A stretch of DNA of 6,569 nucleotides from Cyanobacteria bacterium UBA11370 (GTDB taxonomy: Bacteria > Cyanobacteriota > Cyanobacteriia > Cyanobacteriales > Coleofasciculaceae), in NCBI GenBank assembly GCA_003486645.1, contig DNGI01000163.1, forward strand, positions 1 through 6,569. Direction: 5' to 3'. The notes under the pieces are model-generated. The model did not search any database, was not told the origin of the DNA, and worked only from the letters and a program-made list of their open reading frames with translations. Positions 5,782-6,569 of this stretch are shown piece after piece. A program made the position numbers and the translations under genes. How positions within the stretch are numbered: position 1 is the first letter of the stretch; each line of letters begins with the position of its first letter.

Positions 5782-5812
5782 GGCAATGCCTATGTAAATT
5801 GCCTTTTTTTTT
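5782..5812 (+). terminator. Terminator-like hairpin plus T9 on the + strand
   Basis: GGCAAT 5782-5787 pairs with ATTGCC 5798-5803 around a 10-base loop and is followed at once by nine T (5804-5812), then AC and five more T. This is the layout of an intrinsic terminator for + strand transcription. No + strand gene lies upstream: the sequence to the left is the aminotransferase gene on the other strand. It may end an antisense or small RNA, or be fortuitous. The stem is only six pairs. Confidence 0.4.
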
Positions 5813-6123
5813 ACTTTTTCAGGATGGGAAAGGACTCATCAGACTACCTGGCTGTTCCTCATGGGGGAATCCACTCTCAGAAATTAGAGGATGGCATACT
5901 GAGTTCCCTTCAAACCTAAAGAAAAAATAAAGATCCCTTCGGTAACGAGAATGATCACAACTGTAAACAAACTTGTGAATGGTGTGATGTCAAACTATGA
6001 ACTTAAGTTAACGAAAAACTACAAAATATATCTTTCCTAAACTGATGTGTTTTTTTGCGGTGTTGTCCTGTCAGTTACTTGAAAGTTAGCTTACTATTTT
6101 CATTTATAGGCTGCTGTCATGGT

Positions 6124-6129
6124 AGGGGG
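6124..6129 (+). promoter_or_regulatory. Ribosome binding site of the J-domain gene
   Basis: AGGGGG ends 5 bases before the ATG at 6135, an acceptable Shine-Dalgarno spacing that supports this start. Confidence 0.55.
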
Positions 6130-6134
6130 TAGAG

Positions 6135-6530
6135 ATGTTAGATGTAGAACGATACTACAAAGTCCTAGATATAGAGCTAGGAGCCTCACCGGAGGAAGTT
6201 CACCAAGGCTACCTTGATATGACTTGGGTATGGCATCCTGACCGTTTTGTTGGTCATCCCCGACTACAACAGAAAGCTCATCATAAGCTTCAAGAACTGA
6301 ATGAAGCCCATGAACGGTTACGCTCTTGCCAGTCTATTTCTTACACTAAAGATTTACGATCCAAGTCAAAATTCCGAACCTCTCCGACACCTCAAAATCA
6401 ATCCTCATCGGTAGGGTTGTACAAACCACAAGTGCATCGGACTTGGAGAGAACAAGAGAAGCCAACGGTTAGGGAAACTCGGCAAAACGTCAGTTTTAAA
6501 ACGAATAAGCTGGATGATTGGTTGGATTAA
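6135..6530 (+). CDS. Small J-domain (DnaJ-like) protein
   Basis: 131 residues. An N-terminal J-domain occupies about residues 5-66: helix I YYKVLDIELGASPEEV, helix II ending at the HPD motif (His34-Pro35-Asp36), and helix III KLQELNEAHERL at 51-62. The intact HPD predicts that it stimulates ATP hydrolysis by a DnaK/Hsp70 partner. There is no G/F region, zinc-finger or substrate-binding domain, so it is a class III (type C) J-protein. From 67 on, the tail is polar, rich in Ser, Thr, Gln, Lys and Arg and probably disordered, ending in an acidic KLDDWLD that may be a docking motif (inference). No membrane segment. It is the only gene in its direction here and divergent from aspC; a partner gene could lie beyond the right edge. 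The client is unknown. Confidence 0.88.
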   Translation: MLDVERYYKVLDIELGASPEEVHQGYLDMTWVWHPDRFVGHPRLQQKAHHKLQELNEAHERLRSCQSISYTKDLRSKSKFRTSPTPQNQSSSVGLYKPQVHRTWREQEKPTVRETRQNVSFKTNKLDDWLD

Positions 6531-6549
6531 TTTGTTTTATAGCGGTTCT

Positions 6550-6569
6550 TATAGCCAGTCTAAATGATT
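6550..6569. repeat. Dispersed 20-base repeat, copy 2, cut by the window edge
   Basis: Identical over all 20 visible bases to 4216-4235 and in the same orientation. It begins 19 bases after the J-domain stop and runs into the end of the window, so the match may continue. If it is the left arm of another element like the one at 4210-4351, a tandem array and an inverted right arm would follow. Confidence 0.85.

Larger units (their letters stand above)
5700..6134. other. 435-base divergent spacer between aspC and the J-domain gene
   Basis: No credible coding region is visible. It must contain the promoters of both flanking genes, but none stands out. Candidates such as TTGAAA with TTTATA before the J-domain gene match consensus poorly. 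It holds a + strand hairpin with a T9 tail (5782-5812), a small stem TTCCTC/GGGGAA near 5854-5868, and TCACAA/TTGTGA inverted repeats near 5955-5978. The stretch 6000-6060 is A/T-rich. Confidence 0.6.

Noticed and set aside
5955..5978. TCACAA...TTGTGA as a CRP-type operator
   Set aside because: The half-sites are in the opposite order to the TGTGA-N6-TCACA consensus and the spacing is 12, not 6.
6119..6121. ATG upstream of the J-domain gene
   Set aside because: Out of frame with the J-domain; its short reading frame resembles nothing.
6328..6336. GCCAGTCTA inside the J-domain gene, matching part of the dispersed repeat
   Set aside because: Only nine bases, inside coding sequence, with no similarity in the flanks; expected by chance.

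Overview
The window looks like chromosomal DNA from a cyanobacterium, probably a filamentous one. Four copies of the octamer GCGATCGC (HIP1) occur in 6.6 kb. The proteins read like cyanobacterial versions of their families. The intergenic spacers carry short tandem arrays with 7- and 9-base units, as reported for cyanobacterial STRR sequences. No phage, transposase, CRISPR, rRNA or tRNA gene is visible, and genus-level identity cannot be read from this sequence alone.

Layout, left to right. On the + strand lie glyA (serine hydroxymethyltransferase, GTG start at 84) and a cytoplasmic GH13 alpha-amylase-type enzyme (ATG at 1536). The 168-base spacer between them is two-thirds tandem heptamers: ten GGCTAAT-type units that begin on the last base of the glyA stop codon, then six C/A-rich units that end on the base before the amylase ATG. 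A nested inverted repeat lies between the convergent amylase and fasciclin genes. On the - strand follow a single-domain fasciclin (FAS1) protein, a universal stress protein with a strong ribosome binding site and a good promoter (probably one transcription unit with the FAS1 gene), and an aspartate aminotransferase of subgroup I-beta/Ib. On the + strand again is a small J-domain protein, divergent from the aminotransferase across a 435-base spacer.

The genes do not form one pathway. glyA (one-carbon/glycine metabolism), the amylase (glucan turnover) and aspC (amino-acid nitrogen) are central metabolism. The stress protein, FAS1 protein and J-domain protein suggest stress or accessory roles. 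I see no multi-gene novel system.

The most interesting material is non-coding. Upstream of the stress-protein gene is a 142-base structure (4210-4351): two imperfect inverted repeats of at least 26 bases (21 of 26 match) flank an array of six 9-base units. Each arm has a promoter-like arrangement facing outward. The core of the left arm recurs exactly (20 of 20) at the right edge of the window (6550-6569), so this is a dispersed repeat family. Also of note are a G-free leader with no Shine-Dalgarno sequence on the amylase gene, and a hairpin plus T9 terminator-like signal on the + strand beside the aminotransferase start with no visible + strand gene to terminate.
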